DNA from: Scandinavium sp051650185
GTDB taxonomy: Bacteria > Pseudomonadota > Gammaproteobacteria > Enterobacterales > Enterobacteriaceae
Length of the DNA: 64,000 bases
Assembly: GCF_051650185.1 (NCBI RefSeq)
Contig: NZ_JBOFIN010000028.1
Span: 110,412 to 174,411 of the forward strand
Direction: 5' to 3'
Position numbers and translations under genes: made by a program. This document shows positions 15,182 to 24,228 of this stretch, in pieces. The stretch's first letter is position 1. The number at the start of each line of letters is the position of its first letter. The notes below the pieces were generated by a model. It ran no database searches. It saw only the letters and a program-made list of their open reading frames with translations, and was not told the origin of the DNA.

Positions 15182-16867
15182 GTGAATATAAACGTCGCAG
15201 ACTTGTTAAACGGGAATTACATCCTGTTATTATTTGTAGTACTGGCGCTGGGCCTGTGTCTGGGCAAAATACGCTTAGGATCTATCCAACTTGGTAATTC
15301 CATTGGCGTTTTAGTGGCCTCTTTGTTATTAGGCCAGCAGCATTTCAGTATTAACACGGATGCATTAAATCTGGGCTTTATGCTCTTTATTTTCTGCGTC
15401 GGGGTCGAAGCGGGCCCGAACTTTTTTTCCATTTTTTTTCGCGACGGCAAAAACTATCTGATGCTCGCACTGGTGATGGTCGGCTCTGCGCTGGTGATAG
15501 CGCTGGGGCTGGGCAAGCTGTTTGGCTGGGATATCGGCCTCACCGCCGGGATGCTGGCGGGTGCGATGACCTCCACCCCCGTGCTGGTTGGCGCGGGTGA
15601 CACCTTGCGACATTCCGGCATGGCGGGCAATGAGCTGGCTTCTGCCCTGGACCATCTGAGTCTCGGCTATGCGCTGACCTACCTGATTGGTCTTGTCAGC
15701 CTGATCCTCGGCGCGCGTTACCTGCCAAAACTGCAACATCAGGATCTGCAAACCAGCGCGCAGCAAATCGCACGCGAACGTGGGCTGGACACGGATGCTA
15801 ACCGCAAGGTCTATCTGCCAGTGATTCGCGCCTATCGCGTCGGCCCGGAACTTGTAGCGTGGACCGATGGCAAAAACCTGCGTGAACTCGGCATCTATCG
15901 CCAGACCGGCTGCTATATCGAACGCATCCGTCGTAACGGCATCCTCGCGAACCCGGACGGCGACGCCGTGCTGCAAATGGGCGATGAAATCGCGCTGGTA
16001 GGCTATCCGGATGCGCACGCACGCCTCGACCCAAGTTTCCGCAACGGCAAAGAAGTCTTCGACCGCGACCTGCTCGACATGCGCATAGTGACCGAAGAAG
16101 TGGTCGTCAAAAACCACAATGTGGTGGGCCGCCGCCTGGCGCAAGTCAAACTCACCGACCACGGCTGCTTCCTCAACCGCGTGATCCGCAGCCAGATTGA
16201 GATGCCGATTGACGACAATATCGTGCTCAATAAAGGCGACGTGTTGCAGGTCAGCGGCGATGCTCGCCGCGTGAAAACTATCGCCGATCGCATCGGCTTT
16301 ATCTCGATTCACAGCCAGGTAACAGACCTGCTGGCCTTCTGCGCGTTCTTTATCGTTGGCCTGATGATTGGGATGATCACTTTCCAGTTCAGTAACTTCA
16401 GTTTCGCCATTGGTAACGCCGCGGGCCTGCTGTTCGCCGGGATCATGCTCGGCTTCCTGCGAGCCAACCACCCGACTTTCGGCTACATTCCTCAAGGCGC
16501 GCTGAATATGGTGAAAGAGTTCGGGCTGATGGTGTTTATGGCAGGCGTTGGCCTGAGTGCAGGCAGCGGGATTGGCAATGGCCTGGGGGCCGTTGGCGGC
16601 CAGATGCTGGTGGCCGGTTTAATCGTCAGCCTGGTGCCCGTGGTTATCTGTTTCCTGTTTGGTGCATACGTATTACGCATGAATCGCGCCATGTTGTTTG
16701 GTGCGATGATGGGTGCCCGAACCTGCGCCCCGGCGATGGAAATTATCAGCGACACAGCCCGCAGTAACATCCCGGCACTGGGCTACGCAGGCACCTACGC
16801 GATAGCTAACGTGTTGTTAACACTGGCCGGTACGCTGATCATCGTCATCTGGCCAGGACTGGGATAA
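15182..16867 (+). CDS. ybjL: AspT/YidE-type transporter YbjL
   Basis: 561 residues, the same length as E. coli YbjL and nearly identical. Two blocks of membrane helices (about 1-190 and 380-561) flank two cytoplasmic TrkA-C-like domains (about 205-375). The duplicated motif GAMTSTPVLVGAG / GARTCAPAMEII is typical of the aspartate:alanine exchanger family. E. coli YbjL has been linked to glutamate export. The start is GTG. An FNR-like sequence, TTGAT-N4-ATCAT, lies at 15065-15078 upstream, but its spacing to a -10 is poor. Confidence 0.93.
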   Translation: MNINVADLLNGNYILLLFVVLALGLCLGKIRLGSIQLGNSIGVLVASLLLGQQHFSINTDALNLGFMLFIFCVGVEAGPNFFSIFFRDGKNYLMLALVMVGSALVIALGLGKLFGWDIGLTAGMLAGAMTSTPVLVGAGDTLRHSGMAGNELASALDHLSLGYALTYLIGLVSLILGARYLPKLQHQDLQTSAQQIARERGLDTDANRKVYLPVIRAYRVGPELVAWTDGKNLRELGIYRQTGCYIERIRRNGILANPDGDAVLQMGDEIALVGYPDAHARLDPSFRNGKEVFDRDLLDMRIVTEEVVVKNHNVVGRRLAQVKLTDHGCFLNRVIRSQIEMPIDDNIVLNKGDVLQVSGDARRVKTIADRIGFISIHSQVTDLLAFCAFFIVGLMIGMITFQFSNFSFAIGNAAGLLFAGIMLGFLRANHPTFGYIPQGALNMVKEFGLMVFMAGVGLSAGSGIGNGLGAVGGQMLVAGLIVSLVPVVICFLFGAYVLRMNRAMLFGAMMGARTCAPAMEIISDTARSNIPALGYAGTYAIANVLLTLAGTLIIVIWPGLG

Positions 16868-16908
16868 ATCCGAAGAAGAAAAATGGCAGAAAAAAATGCG
16901 AAACAGAG

Positions 16909-16937
16909 CGAACTTTTTGTTTGCCTGTCAGTCATAA
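16909..16937 (+). promoter_or_regulatory. Sigma-E-type promoter of rybB
   Basis: CGAACTT (16909-16915) as -35 and TCATAA (16932-16937) as -10, 16 bases apart, lie just before the RybB 5' end at 16943. This is the arrangement of the sigma-E-controlled rybB promoter in E. coli. Confidence 0.75.
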
Positions 16938-16942
16938 GTAAT

Positions 16943-17022
16943 GCCACTGCTTTTCTTTGATGTCCCCATTTTGTGGAGCCCATCAACCCCGCCATTTTTG
17001 GTTCAAGGTTGATGGGTTTTTT
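16943..17022 (+). ncRNA. rybB: RybB small regulatory RNA
   Basis: An 80-nt sequence matching E. coli RybB as I recall it, in the same place between ybjL and rcdA. The 5' seed GCCACTGCTTTTCTTTGATG is intact, then TGTGGAGCCCATCAACC and a terminator stem CCCATCAACC / GGTTGATGGG (16979-17016) followed by six T. RybB is Hfq-dependent, made under envelope stress by sigma-E, and represses outer-membrane protein mRNAs through its 5' end. The loop differs from E. coli by a few bases. Confidence 0.94.
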
Positions 17023-17027
17023 GTTTT

Positions 17028-17570
17028 CTACAACCCCGCAATTCTCCCCACCATCTCACGGATATCACCCCTGCCAAGCGGTTTGCGGTCGGTGACAAAA
17101 TGCAGCGTCATGCCTTCAATAAATGCATCCAGTGCGCGGGCCGTAGCGGGATCAAACCACTGCTCCAGCACCTTCTGGCTGCCCTGCATCCAGTTTTGCA
17201 TCACGGTCTTGAGCGCAGGTTTGCAACCGATAAAGGCATACAGTTGGTACATCAGTTCCATGTTGCGGGTGGTCGTCACCTGTGCGCTGAAGATGAGATC
17301 CGTAATCGCATTGCACGCTTGCTCTGGAGCCTTCACTTCGGCAAAAAACGCCTGATACTGCACCAGCATTGCGTCGGTGAAACCTGTAAATGCCTCTTCC
17401 AGTAAGGCATCAATGCCGCTGAAATAATAGGTCATTGAACCCAGTGGCACATCGGCGCAATCAGCAATTTTACGGTGCGTAACCGCCTGAATACCGTGAC
17501 GGGCAATGGTGTCCAGCGTGGCCTGCAGGATCCTCTCCCGGCGCTGTGGATCGTTCGGTCGGCGAGCCAT
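17028..17570 (-). CDS. rcdA: TetR-family regulator RcdA (YbjK)
   Basis: 180 residues from the ATG at 17570 (MARRPNDPQRRERILQ), preceded by AGGAGG. The N-terminal helix-turn-helix is ATLDTIARHGIQAVTHRKIA with VPLGSMTYYFSG. The C-terminal part (VMQNWMQGSQKVLEQWFDP, MTLHFVTDRKPL) matches E. coli RcdA, an activator of csgD and a regulator of stress genes. It is divergent from ybjJ with 84 bp between, where its operators probably lie. It is convergent with rybB, whose end is five bases from its stop. Confidence 0.92.
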   Translation of the reverse strand: MARRPNDPQRRERILQATLDTIARHGIQAVTHRKIADCADVPLGSMTYYFSGIDALLEEAFTGFTDAMLVQYQAFFAEVKAPEQACNAITDLIFSAQVTTTRNMELMYQLYAFIGCKPALKTVMQNWMQGSQKVLEQWFDPATARALDAFIEGMTLHFVTDRKPLGRGDIREMVGRIAGL

Positions 17571-17654
17571 TATTTTCCTCCTGCCATTTATGTACAAATG
17601 TACACAACCTTGCTAGTGTTGTCTCTCCCTCTTTTTTTCACAGGCTGTTTACGG

Positions 17655-18860
17655 ATGACGTCGCACTCTTCACGCAAAGCCCTGCAGTTGCGCATGTGGG
17701 CACTCTTTATGTTCTTCTTTTTACCGGGGCTGCTGATGGCTTCGTGGGCCACGCGTACGCCCGCCATTCGTGACATTCTGTCTGTTAACACCGCGGGCAT
17801 GGGCATCGTCCTGTTCGGTCTGTCGATTGGGTCGATGAGCGGCATTCTCTGCTCGGCGTGGCTGGTTAAGCGCTTCGGCACCCGCAAAGTCATTCGCACC
17901 ACGATGTCCTGCGCGCTGGTCGGCATGGTGATGCTGAGCCTCGCCCTGTGGCTCGCCTCCCCTGTTTTCTTTGCCTTTGGCCTGATGGTGTTTGGCGGCA
18001 GTTTTGGTGCGGCTGAAGTGGCAATTAACGTCGAAGGCGCAGCGGTTGAGCGTGAGATGAATAAAACCGTGCTGCCAATGATGCACGGCTTTTACAGCTT
18101 CGGTACGCTGGTCGGGGCGGGTATCGGCATGGCGCTGACCGCCTTTGGCCTTTCCGCCACCATCCACATTCTGCTGGCGGCGCTGGTCGGCATTGCGCCG
18201 ATTCTCATTGCTATCAAAGCCATTCCCGAAGGCACGGGCAAAAACTCATCGGAGAATGCAGAACACCACGAAAAAGGCGTGCCGTTTTATCGCGATGGTC
18301 AGCTGATGCTGATTGGTGTGGTGGTGCTGGCGATGGCGTTTGCGGAAGGCTCAGCCAACGACTGGCTGCCGCTGCTGATGGTCGACGGACACGGCTTTAG
18401 CCCAACCTCCGGCTCGCTGATTTACGCAGGGTTCACACTGGGCATGACCGTTGGGCGCTTCACCGGCGGCTGGTTTATTGATCGTTACAGCCGTGTGGCC
18501 GTCGTCCGTGCCAGCGCCATTATGGGCGCGTTGGGCATAGCATTAATCATCTTTGTCAACGTGGACTGGATTGCCGGCGTGTCCGTCATCCTGTGGGGAC
18601 TCGGCGCATCGCTGGGCTTCCCTCTCACTATTTCCGCCGCCAGCGACACCGGCCCGGATGCCCCAACTCGCGTCAGCGTGGTCGCCACCACTGGCTATCT
18701 GGCATTTTTGGTTGGGCCGCCGCTGCTCGGCTTCCTTGGCGAACACTATGGTCTGCGTAGCGCCATGCTGGCGGTCCTGAGCCTGGTGATTATCGCCGCT
18801 CTGGTTGCCCGCGCTGTCGCCAAACCTGAATCTGAACCTGTAACGGAGAGTGCCTCATGA
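17655..18860 (+). CDS. ybjJ: Major-facilitator transporter YbjJ
   Basis: 401 residues from the ATG at 17655 (MTSHSSRKALQLRMWALF), matching the start and length of E. coli YbjJ (402). Twelve membrane helices, with the MFS loop motif in KRFGTRKV and the second-half GRFTGGWFIDRYSR. The substrate is not known, and the E. coli protein is called a putative inner-membrane transporter. Longer open frame to the left is antisense to rcdA and is not used. The stop overlaps the ybjI ATG by four bases. Confidence 0.9.
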   Translation: MTSHSSRKALQLRMWALFMFFFLPGLLMASWATRTPAIRDILSVNTAGMGIVLFGLSIGSMSGILCSAWLVKRFGTRKVIRTTMSCALVGMVMLSLALWLASPVFFAFGLMVFGGSFGAAEVAINVEGAAVEREMNKTVLPMMHGFYSFGTLVGAGIGMALTAFGLSATIHILLAALVGIAPILIAIKAIPEGTGKNSSENAEHHEKGVPFYRDGQLMLIGVVVLAMAFAEGSANDWLPLLMVDGHGFSPTSGSLIYAGFTLGMTVGRFTGGWFIDRYSRVAVVRASAIMGALGIALIIFVNVDWIAGVSVILWGLGASLGFPLTISAASDTGPDAPTRVSVVATTGYLAFLVGPPLLGFLGEHYGLRSAMLAVLSLVIIAALVARAVAKPESEPVTESAS

Positions 18861-19669
18861 GCATCAAACTGATTGCCGTGGATATGGATGGAACGTTTCT
18901 CAGTGACGAAAAGCGCTATAACCGGGCGCGCTTTCTCGCTCAGTATCAAAAGATGAAGGACCAGGGCATTCGTTTTGTGGTCGCCAGCGGCAACCAGTAC
19001 TGGCAGCTCATCTCCTTCTTCCCGGAGATCGCCCACGAAATTGCCTTCGTTGCCGAAAACGGCGGCTGGGTGCGGGACGCAGGAGAAGACGTGTTTAACT
19101 GCAAACTTTCCTCTGAGCATTTCAGTAAAGTGGTGGATTTTCTGCATACCCTGCCGGCTGTCGAAATCATCGCCTGCGGGAAACGCAGCGCTTACACCCT
19201 GAAGCGCTACAACGACGAGCTGAAAAAGATGGCGGCGCTGTATTACCACCGTCTGGAGCTGGTCGAGAACTTCGACAATATCGACGATACTTTCCTGAAG
19301 TTTGGCCTCAATCTGCCCGATCGCTTAGTGCCTGAAATTCAGAAAGTCCTGCACGAAGGCGTGGGCGATATGATGACGGCCGTCACCACCGGGCATGGCA
19401 ACATCGACCTGATCATTCCAGGCGTGCACAAAGCTAACGGCCTGCGTCTGTTACAGGCACGCTGGGGCATTGATGACAGCGAAGTGGTGACCTTCGGCGA
19501 CAGCGGAAACGATCTGGAAATGTTGCGCCAGGCGGGCTTTGGCTTTGCGATGGCGAATGCCTGTGACGCGGCGGTTGAAGCCGCAAATCACCGTGCACCG
19601 CACAATAATGAGGAAGGTGTGTTGCAGGTTATTGATCAGGTTTTGAATCGGGAAGCGCCATTCAGTTAA
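18857..19669 (+). CDS. ybjI: HAD-family (Cof-type) sugar/FMN phosphatase YbjI
   Basis: 270 residues with the haloacid dehalogenase nucleophile motif DMDGT (D9, D11) and the C-terminal GDSGNDLEML motif that binds magnesium. It is a C2-cap Cof subfamily member, E. coli YbjI. The E. coli enzyme hydrolyses FMN and sugar phosphates in vitro. It is coupled to ybjJ by a four-base overlap. Within this window ybiV (42612-43427) is a clear paralogue, sharing for example FVVASGNQY and LISFFP. A REP element follows the stop. Confidence 0.92.
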   Translation: MSIKLIAVDMDGTFLSDEKRYNRARFLAQYQKMKDQGIRFVVASGNQYWQLISFFPEIAHEIAFVAENGGWVRDAGEDVFNCKLSSEHFSKVVDFLHTLPAVEIIACGKRSAYTLKRYNDELKKMAALYYHRLELVENFDNIDDTFLKFGLNLPDRLVPEIQKVLHEGVGDMMTAVTTGHGNIDLIIPGVHKANGLRLLQARWGIDDSEVVTFGDSGNDLEMLRQAGFGFAMANACDAAVEAANHRAPHNNEEGVLQVIDQVLNREAPFS

Positions 19670-19679
19670 AGGCGGCATC

Positions 19680-19712
19680 TGTAGGCCGGGCAAACAACGT
19701 GCCGCCCGGCAA
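19680..19712. repeat. REP element between convergent ybjI and mdfA
   Basis: TGTAGGCCGGGCAAACAACG followed by TGCCGCCCGGCAA: a single GC-rich palindrome of REP type. It occupies almost the whole 50-bp gap. The E. coli gene ybjH, which lies here in K-12, is absent. Confidence 0.8.
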
Positions 19713-19719
19713 TGTTCCG

Positions 19720-20949
19720 TTACTGCTGCGAACTGCCGACAGATTTATCCTTCAGGAAGTAGATAATCAACCCCAGCCAGATAACCCCATTTGCCAGGTT
19801 GAACAGGCTGAACAAGCCGTTACCACCGTACTGATAAGCGTGTTTGCTCACTTCAATACCGACGGTGAAAATCAGCATCTGCAACATGCCCATTGCCGCA
19901 GAAACGGTGCCTTTGCTCATGTCGCTGGCAAACAGCGTCAGGCGAACCAGACCGGCATTAGCAATCCCGATACCAAAGGCATAGAAACTCAGCCCGGCGG
20001 TCATCCACAAATACGCATGGGAAGAGACGACCGTAGCGGCCGCCGCGAGGATCAGGCCAAACATAATTGGCCAGCCGCCCGCGATAATCAGCCAGCGCAC
20101 CGTTTTGCGTGAGGTCAGTTTTGCCAGGGTGACGTTGCCAACAATCAGCGCACCGAAAATGGGCACCTGTAACAGACCGTACTCATAAGTGCTGGCCTGT
20201 TCACCGCTGATGATAATGACGGGCGATTGAGCAATCCACGCCAGCAGCGGCAGGCTGACAAAGCCCGTTGCCAGCGCACCGGCAACGAAACGCAGATTTT
20301 TCAATACCAGCCCGTAATCTTTCCCCAGCGCTTTAACAGACAGCTTCTCGCCAAGGCGCGTTGCCGTCTCAGGCATCGCCCGTTGCAAGCCGAAGAAGGA
20401 AATCAATGCCAGCACCGCAAACAGCACGAACATGGTTTCCCACGGGGCAAAATGCACCCACGCCGCGCCCACTAAGGGGCCAAGCAACGGTGCAATCAAC
20501 GCCACGTTCGCCATCAAGGCGGTGATTTTGATACACACCGCTTCCTCGAACGATTCCTGAATCGCGGCATAGCCTACCGCACCGATGAAGCACAGGCTGA
20601 TGCCCTGCAAGAATCGCAGAATAGTGAACTGCTCGATATTTTGCGCCAGCAACGTCGCCAGACAGGTGATGATGAACCACACCACGCCGGTCAGCATCAC
20701 CGGGCGACGGCCAATACGGTCCGACAGCGGCCCCAGCAGCCACTGTAAAAACATCCCGCCCGCGAGATAAGCGGTCATGGAGGTTGGTACCCATTCGGTG
20801 CCAACCTGGAATTGTTCCACCACCGTCAACATGCCCGGTTGGATCATGTCATTACCGATGTAAGTGGAAAATTCGTAGAGCACCAGACAAAGCGGGAAAA
20901 GTAACGCCTGACGACCGAGGCGTTTGCCAGAAAGTGAATGGTTGTGCAT
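19720..20949 (-). CDS. mdfA: Multidrug/proton antiporter MdfA (Cmr)
   Basis: 409 residues, one less than E. coli MdfA and closely similar. The two membrane acidic residues essential for drug/proton exchange, E26 and D34, are present (LYEFSTYIGND). MFS motif A is GPLSDRIGRRPVML, and motif C is ALIAPLLGPLVGA. It exports chloramphenicol, cationic dyes and other lipophilic compounds, and contributes to alkaline tolerance in E. coli. It is divergent from ybjG. Confidence 0.95.
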   Translation of the reverse strand: MHNHSLSGKRLGRQALLFPLCLVLYEFSTYIGNDMIQPGMLTVVEQFQVGTEWVPTSMTAYLAGGMFLQWLLGPLSDRIGRRPVMLTGVVWFIITCLATLLAQNIEQFTILRFLQGISLCFIGAVGYAAIQESFEEAVCIKITALMANVALIAPLLGPLVGAAWVHFAPWETMFVLFAVLALISFFGLQRAMPETATRLGEKLSVKALGKDYGLVLKNLRFVAGALATGFVSLPLLAWIAQSPVIIISGEQASTYEYGLLQVPIFGALIVGNVTLAKLTSRKTVRWLIIAGGWPIMFGLILAAAATVVSSHAYLWMTAGLSFYAFGIGIANAGLVRLTLFASDMSKGTVSAAMGMLQMLIFTVGIEVSKHAYQYGGNGLFSLFNLANGVIWLGLIIYFLKDKSVGSSQQ

Positions 20950-21053
20950 GAAATCTCTTAACGATGAAAAAATCGCGAGAAGTGTAATGAATGATAATAA
21001 ACGACGATAGCGAAAAGTGCGCGAAACACTCTGTTACAGCACGTTTTTACGCG

Positions 21054-21086
21054 ATTAAGCTTCGCTTAAGTTTTAACTCATATAGT
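21054..21086 (+). promoter_or_regulatory. PmrA/BasR-type box and -10 in the ybjG promoter
   Basis: ATTAAG (21054-21059), five bases, CTTAAG (21065-21070) match the PmrA tandem box YTTAAK-N5-YTTAAK, the second half perfectly. A -10 like TATAGT follows at 21081-21086. E. coli ybjG is known to be controlled by BasSR (PmrAB), so the placement is biologically consistent. Confidence 0.68.
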
Positions 21087-21222
21087 CCGCGTTTATATAG
21101 GGTCAGGCAGACTCGTTCTGCATGCCCCCTAAGCGCCGGACAATTAAGACAATCTCCCTTTACCGTCCCGGCTTCGATTTTTAAGGTAATGAGCGTCATC
21201 AAACTGTAAGAGTCCGCAAGCT

Positions 21223-21831
21223 ATGCTGGAAAATTTGAATTACTCGCTGTTTTACTGGATTAACGCCACGCCGGCCTCGCCGCAGTGGATGATTTCGTTC
21301 GCGATTTTTATAGCCCGGGATTTGATCTCCATCGTGCCGCTGCTCGCCGCTATTCTCTGGCTATGGGGGCCGCGCGGTCAGGTGTCTGCCCAGCGCCAGC
21401 TTGTTATTAAGATGGCGATGGCCATCGGTGCCAGCCTGCTCCTTTCCTGGGTGATTGGGCATATTTATCCGCACGATCGTCCGTTTGTTGACGGCGTGGG
21501 CTATAACTTCCTCCAACACGCCCCAGATGACTCTTTCCCAAGCGATCATGGCACCGTCATTTTCACTTTTGCCTTAGCCTTTTTGTTCTGGCATCGCCTG
21601 TGGACGGGGGTCGTGATGTTGGTTATCGGCTGCGCCATTGCCTGGTCTCGCGTCTATCTCGGCGTACACTGGCCGATGGATATGGTCGGCGGCTTCCTGT
21701 CCGGCCTTATCGGTTGCCTGGCGGCACAAGTAATGTGGAACGCATTTGGTGAGGCGCTCTATCAGCATTTACGCACCCTCTACCGTTTCTGCTTTTCACT
21801 GCCCATTCGTAAAGGCTGGGTGCGTGACTAA
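21223..21831 (+). CDS. ybjG: Undecaprenyl-diphosphatase YbjG
   Basis: 202 residues, an integral membrane PAP2 phosphatase of the YbjG/BcrC type. The three PAP2 motifs are visible: the first near IYPHDRPF, then PSDHGT, then SRVYLGVHWPMD. It removes a phosphate from undecaprenyl diphosphate on the periplasmic side, recycling the lipid carrier for peptidoglycan and other polymers. It overlaps in function with UppP and PgpB in E. coli. The PmrA-type box upstream fits a role in cell-envelope stress. Confidence 0.93.
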   Translation: MLENLNYSLFYWINATPASPQWMISFAIFIARDLISIVPLLAAILWLWGPRGQVSAQRQLVIKMAMAIGASLLLSWVIGHIYPHDRPFVDGVGYNFLQHAPDDSFPSDHGTVIFTFALAFLFWHRLWTGVVMLVIGCAIAWSRVYLGVHWPMDMVGGFLSGLIGCLAAQVMWNAFGEALYQHLRTLYRFCFSLPIRKGWVRD

Positions 21832-21905
21832 GCGGTAACGCACAGGTAAAATCGTCGCCTGACCCTCTGCCTGATGCAGGGGGCATTTCGGGACACAGGG
21901 GTTTT

Positions 21906-22667
21906 ATGGAAACGCGCCGCGACGTTCGTATCAGCCAGCTTATTCAGGCACTTAAGCGTAGCGATAAGCTGCATCTGAAAGAAGCGTCCGCGCTGCTGGG
22001 CGTGTCAGAGATGACCATTCGTCGCGACCTGACCCAGCATAGCGGCCCGGTGGTGTTACTGGGCGGTTATGTGGTGCTCGAACCCCGCAGCGCCAGCCAC
22101 TATCTGCTGAGTGACCAGAAAACCCGTCTGGTGGATGAAAAGCGCCAGGCGGCGCGCCACGCAGCCCAATTGCTGAAAGCCCATCAAATGGCTTTTTTCG
22201 ACTGCGGCACCACGACCCCGTGGATCATTGACGCCATTGATAATGAACTGCCGTTTACCGGCGTTTGCTACTCCCTCAACACCTTCCTCTCGCTGCAAGA
22301 AAAGCCTCAGTGCCGGGCGATTTTATGCGGCGGCGAATTTCATGCCAGCAACGCCATCTTCAAACCGTTAAGTCCTGAAGATACGTTGAGCCATCTGTGC
22401 CCTGACATCGCGTATTACTCCGCTGCTGGCGTGCATGTTCAGCACGGTGCCACCTGTTTTAATCTGGATGAGCTGCCGGTGAAACACTGGGCGCTGAAAA
22501 GCGCGCAAAAGCACGTGCTGGTTGTTGATCACAGCAAATTTGGCAAGGTGCGCCCGGCACGAATGGGTGAGCTGAGTTGTTTTGACGTGATTGCCAGCGA
22601 CCGCCGTCCGGATGATGACGTGACGGCGCTGGCGAAACAGCGCGGCATTAAGCTGCTGTTTGATTGA
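21906..22667 (+). CDS. deoR: Deoxyribonucleoside regulator DeoR
   Basis: 253 residues against 252 in E. coli. The N-terminal DeoR-type helix-turn-helix is LHLKEASALLGVSEMTIRRD. The effector domain has DCGTTTPW, which binds deoxyribose-5-phosphate, and SAAGVH. It represses nucleoside catabolism (deoCABD, nupG, tsx in E. coli). It has the same neighbours as in E. coli (ybjG upstream, dacC convergent) and ends at a BIME. Confidence 0.94.
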   Translation: METRRDVRISQLIQALKRSDKLHLKEASALLGVSEMTIRRDLTQHSGPVVLLGGYVVLEPRSASHYLLSDQKTRLVDEKRQAARHAAQLLKAHQMAFFDCGTTTPWIIDAIDNELPFTGVCYSLNTFLSLQEKPQCRAILCGGEFHASNAIFKPLSPEDTLSHLCPDIAYYSAAGVHVQHGATCFNLDELPVKHWALKSAQKHVLVVDHSKFGKVRPARMGELSCFDVIASDRRPDDDVTALAKQRGIKLLFD

Positions 22668-22678
22668 GACTGTGGAAT

Positions 22679-22766
22679 TGCCGGGTGGCGCGACGCTGAC
22701 CCGGCCTACAAATGCTGCAAATGCCGGACGTAGGCCCGGTCAGGCGTAAGCCGCCACCGGGCAAGC
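22679..22766. repeat. BIME (REP pair) between convergent deoR and dacC
   Basis: Two inverted REP units: TTGCCGGGTGGCGCGACGCT...ACCCGGCCTACA and CGTAGGCCCGGTCAGGCGTA...GCCGCCACCGGGCAA. It fills the junction of convergent genes and may act as a bidirectional transcript end. Confidence 0.88.
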
Positions 22767-22778
22767 CCGTAATCCCAG

Positions 22779-23987
22779 TTAAGAGAACCAGCTCCCAAAC
22801 CACTGGTGGAATTTCATCAGCACGAAATCGACCATTCGGTTAAAGAACCCACCTTCGTTTACCGCTTCCATCACGATAAGCGGACGCTGCTCAATGGTCT
22901 TGTCGTTCAGTTTAAAATCGATCGTCCCGACAACCTGCCCTTTCGCCAATGGAGCCGTCAACTGCGGTTCGTTCAGCGTGAAGCTGGCCTTGAGGTTTTT
23001 CAGCTGACCGCGTGGCAGAGTGATAGACCCCGCTTCACCGGCCCCAAGCTTGGCCTGGCTGCTGTCACCGTACCATACGCGCTGCTCCACAAACGTTGCA
23101 TCTGGCTTGATTGGGGTGACGGTTTCATAAAAACGGAAGCCCCAGGTCAGCAGTTTTTCGGATTCATTAAAACGAATACGGTCTGTTTTGGTGCCCAATA
23201 CCACGGCAATCAAACGCATGTCGCCCTGTTGCGCAGAAGACACCAGGTTATAGCCCGCGCCTGCGGTGGTACCGGTTTTGACACCGTCCGCACCCAGGCT
23301 GCTGTTCCACAGCAGACGGTTACGGTTCGGCTGCTTGATATTGTTGAAAGTGAACTCTTTCTCTTTGTGAATGGCGTACTCATCCGGCACGTCATGGATC
23401 ATCGCTTTGGTCAGCAGCGCCATGTCGCGTGCAGTACTGAACTGGCCTGGCGCATCCAGCCCGTGGACGGTTTTAAAGGTGGTGTTGGTCAGGCCCAGCT
23501 TCTGCGAATAGCTGTTCATCAGGCTGATGAAGGAGTCCTGGCTGCCCGCGACGTAATCGGCCAGCGCGATACAGGCATCGTTCCCGGACTGGATGATCAC
23601 CCCTTTGTTGAGGTTCTCAACGGAGACCTGATCGCCCGGTTTCAGGAACATCACTGATGAGCCGCGCAGCGCCGGATTGCCCGTCGCCCAGGCATCTTTA
23701 CCCACGGTGACCATATCGGTGAGTTTGATTTTGTTCGCTTTGATGGCCTGGCCGACCACATAGCTGGTCATGATTTTAGTCAGGCTTGCCGGGTCGAGCT
23801 TTTCGTCGGCGTTGCCTTCACTCAACACCTTGCCGCTGGCGTAGTCCATCAGGATCCACGCTTTGGCATCGACAGTTGGCGCGCCGGGCTGTTGAACAGA
23901 GTCTGCCGCCTGCACGGCAGGGGCCAGGAGAAGTAAAATCAGAGAGCCTGCCGCCAGGCCGCGGGGAGAAACTACAGTACGCGTCAT
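22779..23987 (-). CDS. dacC: D-alanyl-D-alanine carboxypeptidase DacC (PBP6)
   Basis: 402 residues from the ATG at 23987 (MTRTVVSPRGLAAGS), close to E. coli PBP6 (400). A signal peptide ends PAVQA-AD. Penicillin-binding motifs are SLTK (DPASLTKIM), SGN (IIQSGNDA) and KTG (DGVKTGTTAG). The C-terminal amphipathic anchor is VDFVLMKFHQWFGSWFS, which ties it to the periplasmic face of the inner membrane. It trims terminal D-alanine from peptidoglycan pentapeptides. In E. coli it is raised in stationary phase through BolA. Confidence 0.95.
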   Translation of the reverse strand: MTRTVVSPRGLAAGSLILLLLAPAVQAADSVQQPGAPTVDAKAWILMDYASGKVLSEGNADEKLDPASLTKIMTSYVVGQAIKANKIKLTDMVTVGKDAWATGNPALRGSSVMFLKPGDQVSVENLNKGVIIQSGNDACIALADYVAGSQDSFISLMNSYSQKLGLTNTTFKTVHGLDAPGQFSTARDMALLTKAMIHDVPDEYAIHKEKEFTFNNIKQPNRNRLLWNSSLGADGVKTGTTAGAGYNLVSSAQQGDMRLIAVVLGTKTDRIRFNESEKLLTWGFRFYETVTPIKPDATFVEQRVWYGDSSQAKLGAGEAGSITLPRGQLKNLKASFTLNEPQLTAPLAKGQVVGTIDFKLNDKTIEQRPLIVMEAVNEGGFFNRMVDFVLMKFHQWFGSWFS

Positions 23988-24228
23988 AAAAGCCACCCAA
24001 GTATCCATTCCAAATACACGCTACGTCACCGAAGCCGTGCAACAACTGGCGGTGAGTAATAACGCAGAAATGATCTTAAAGAAACAATGCGTTGGTAAAG
24101 TTTTTAAAGTTTACGCAAGAACGGCGGGTTGTGCTGAAATCCGGGCAATTTTTTTGATCGTGGTTGTGCCTGGGTTAATTTTATTTCACCATGACAACTT
24201 CATTGATGCGCTGTTTAGTGGAGATCTC

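Noticed and set aside
15365..16495. A 376-codon open frame antisense to ybjL
   Set aside because: It mirrors a strongly conserved gene of the E. coli length. The peptide is rich in His/Gln/Ala, typical of the reverse frame of GC-rich codons, and has no ribosome site or family.
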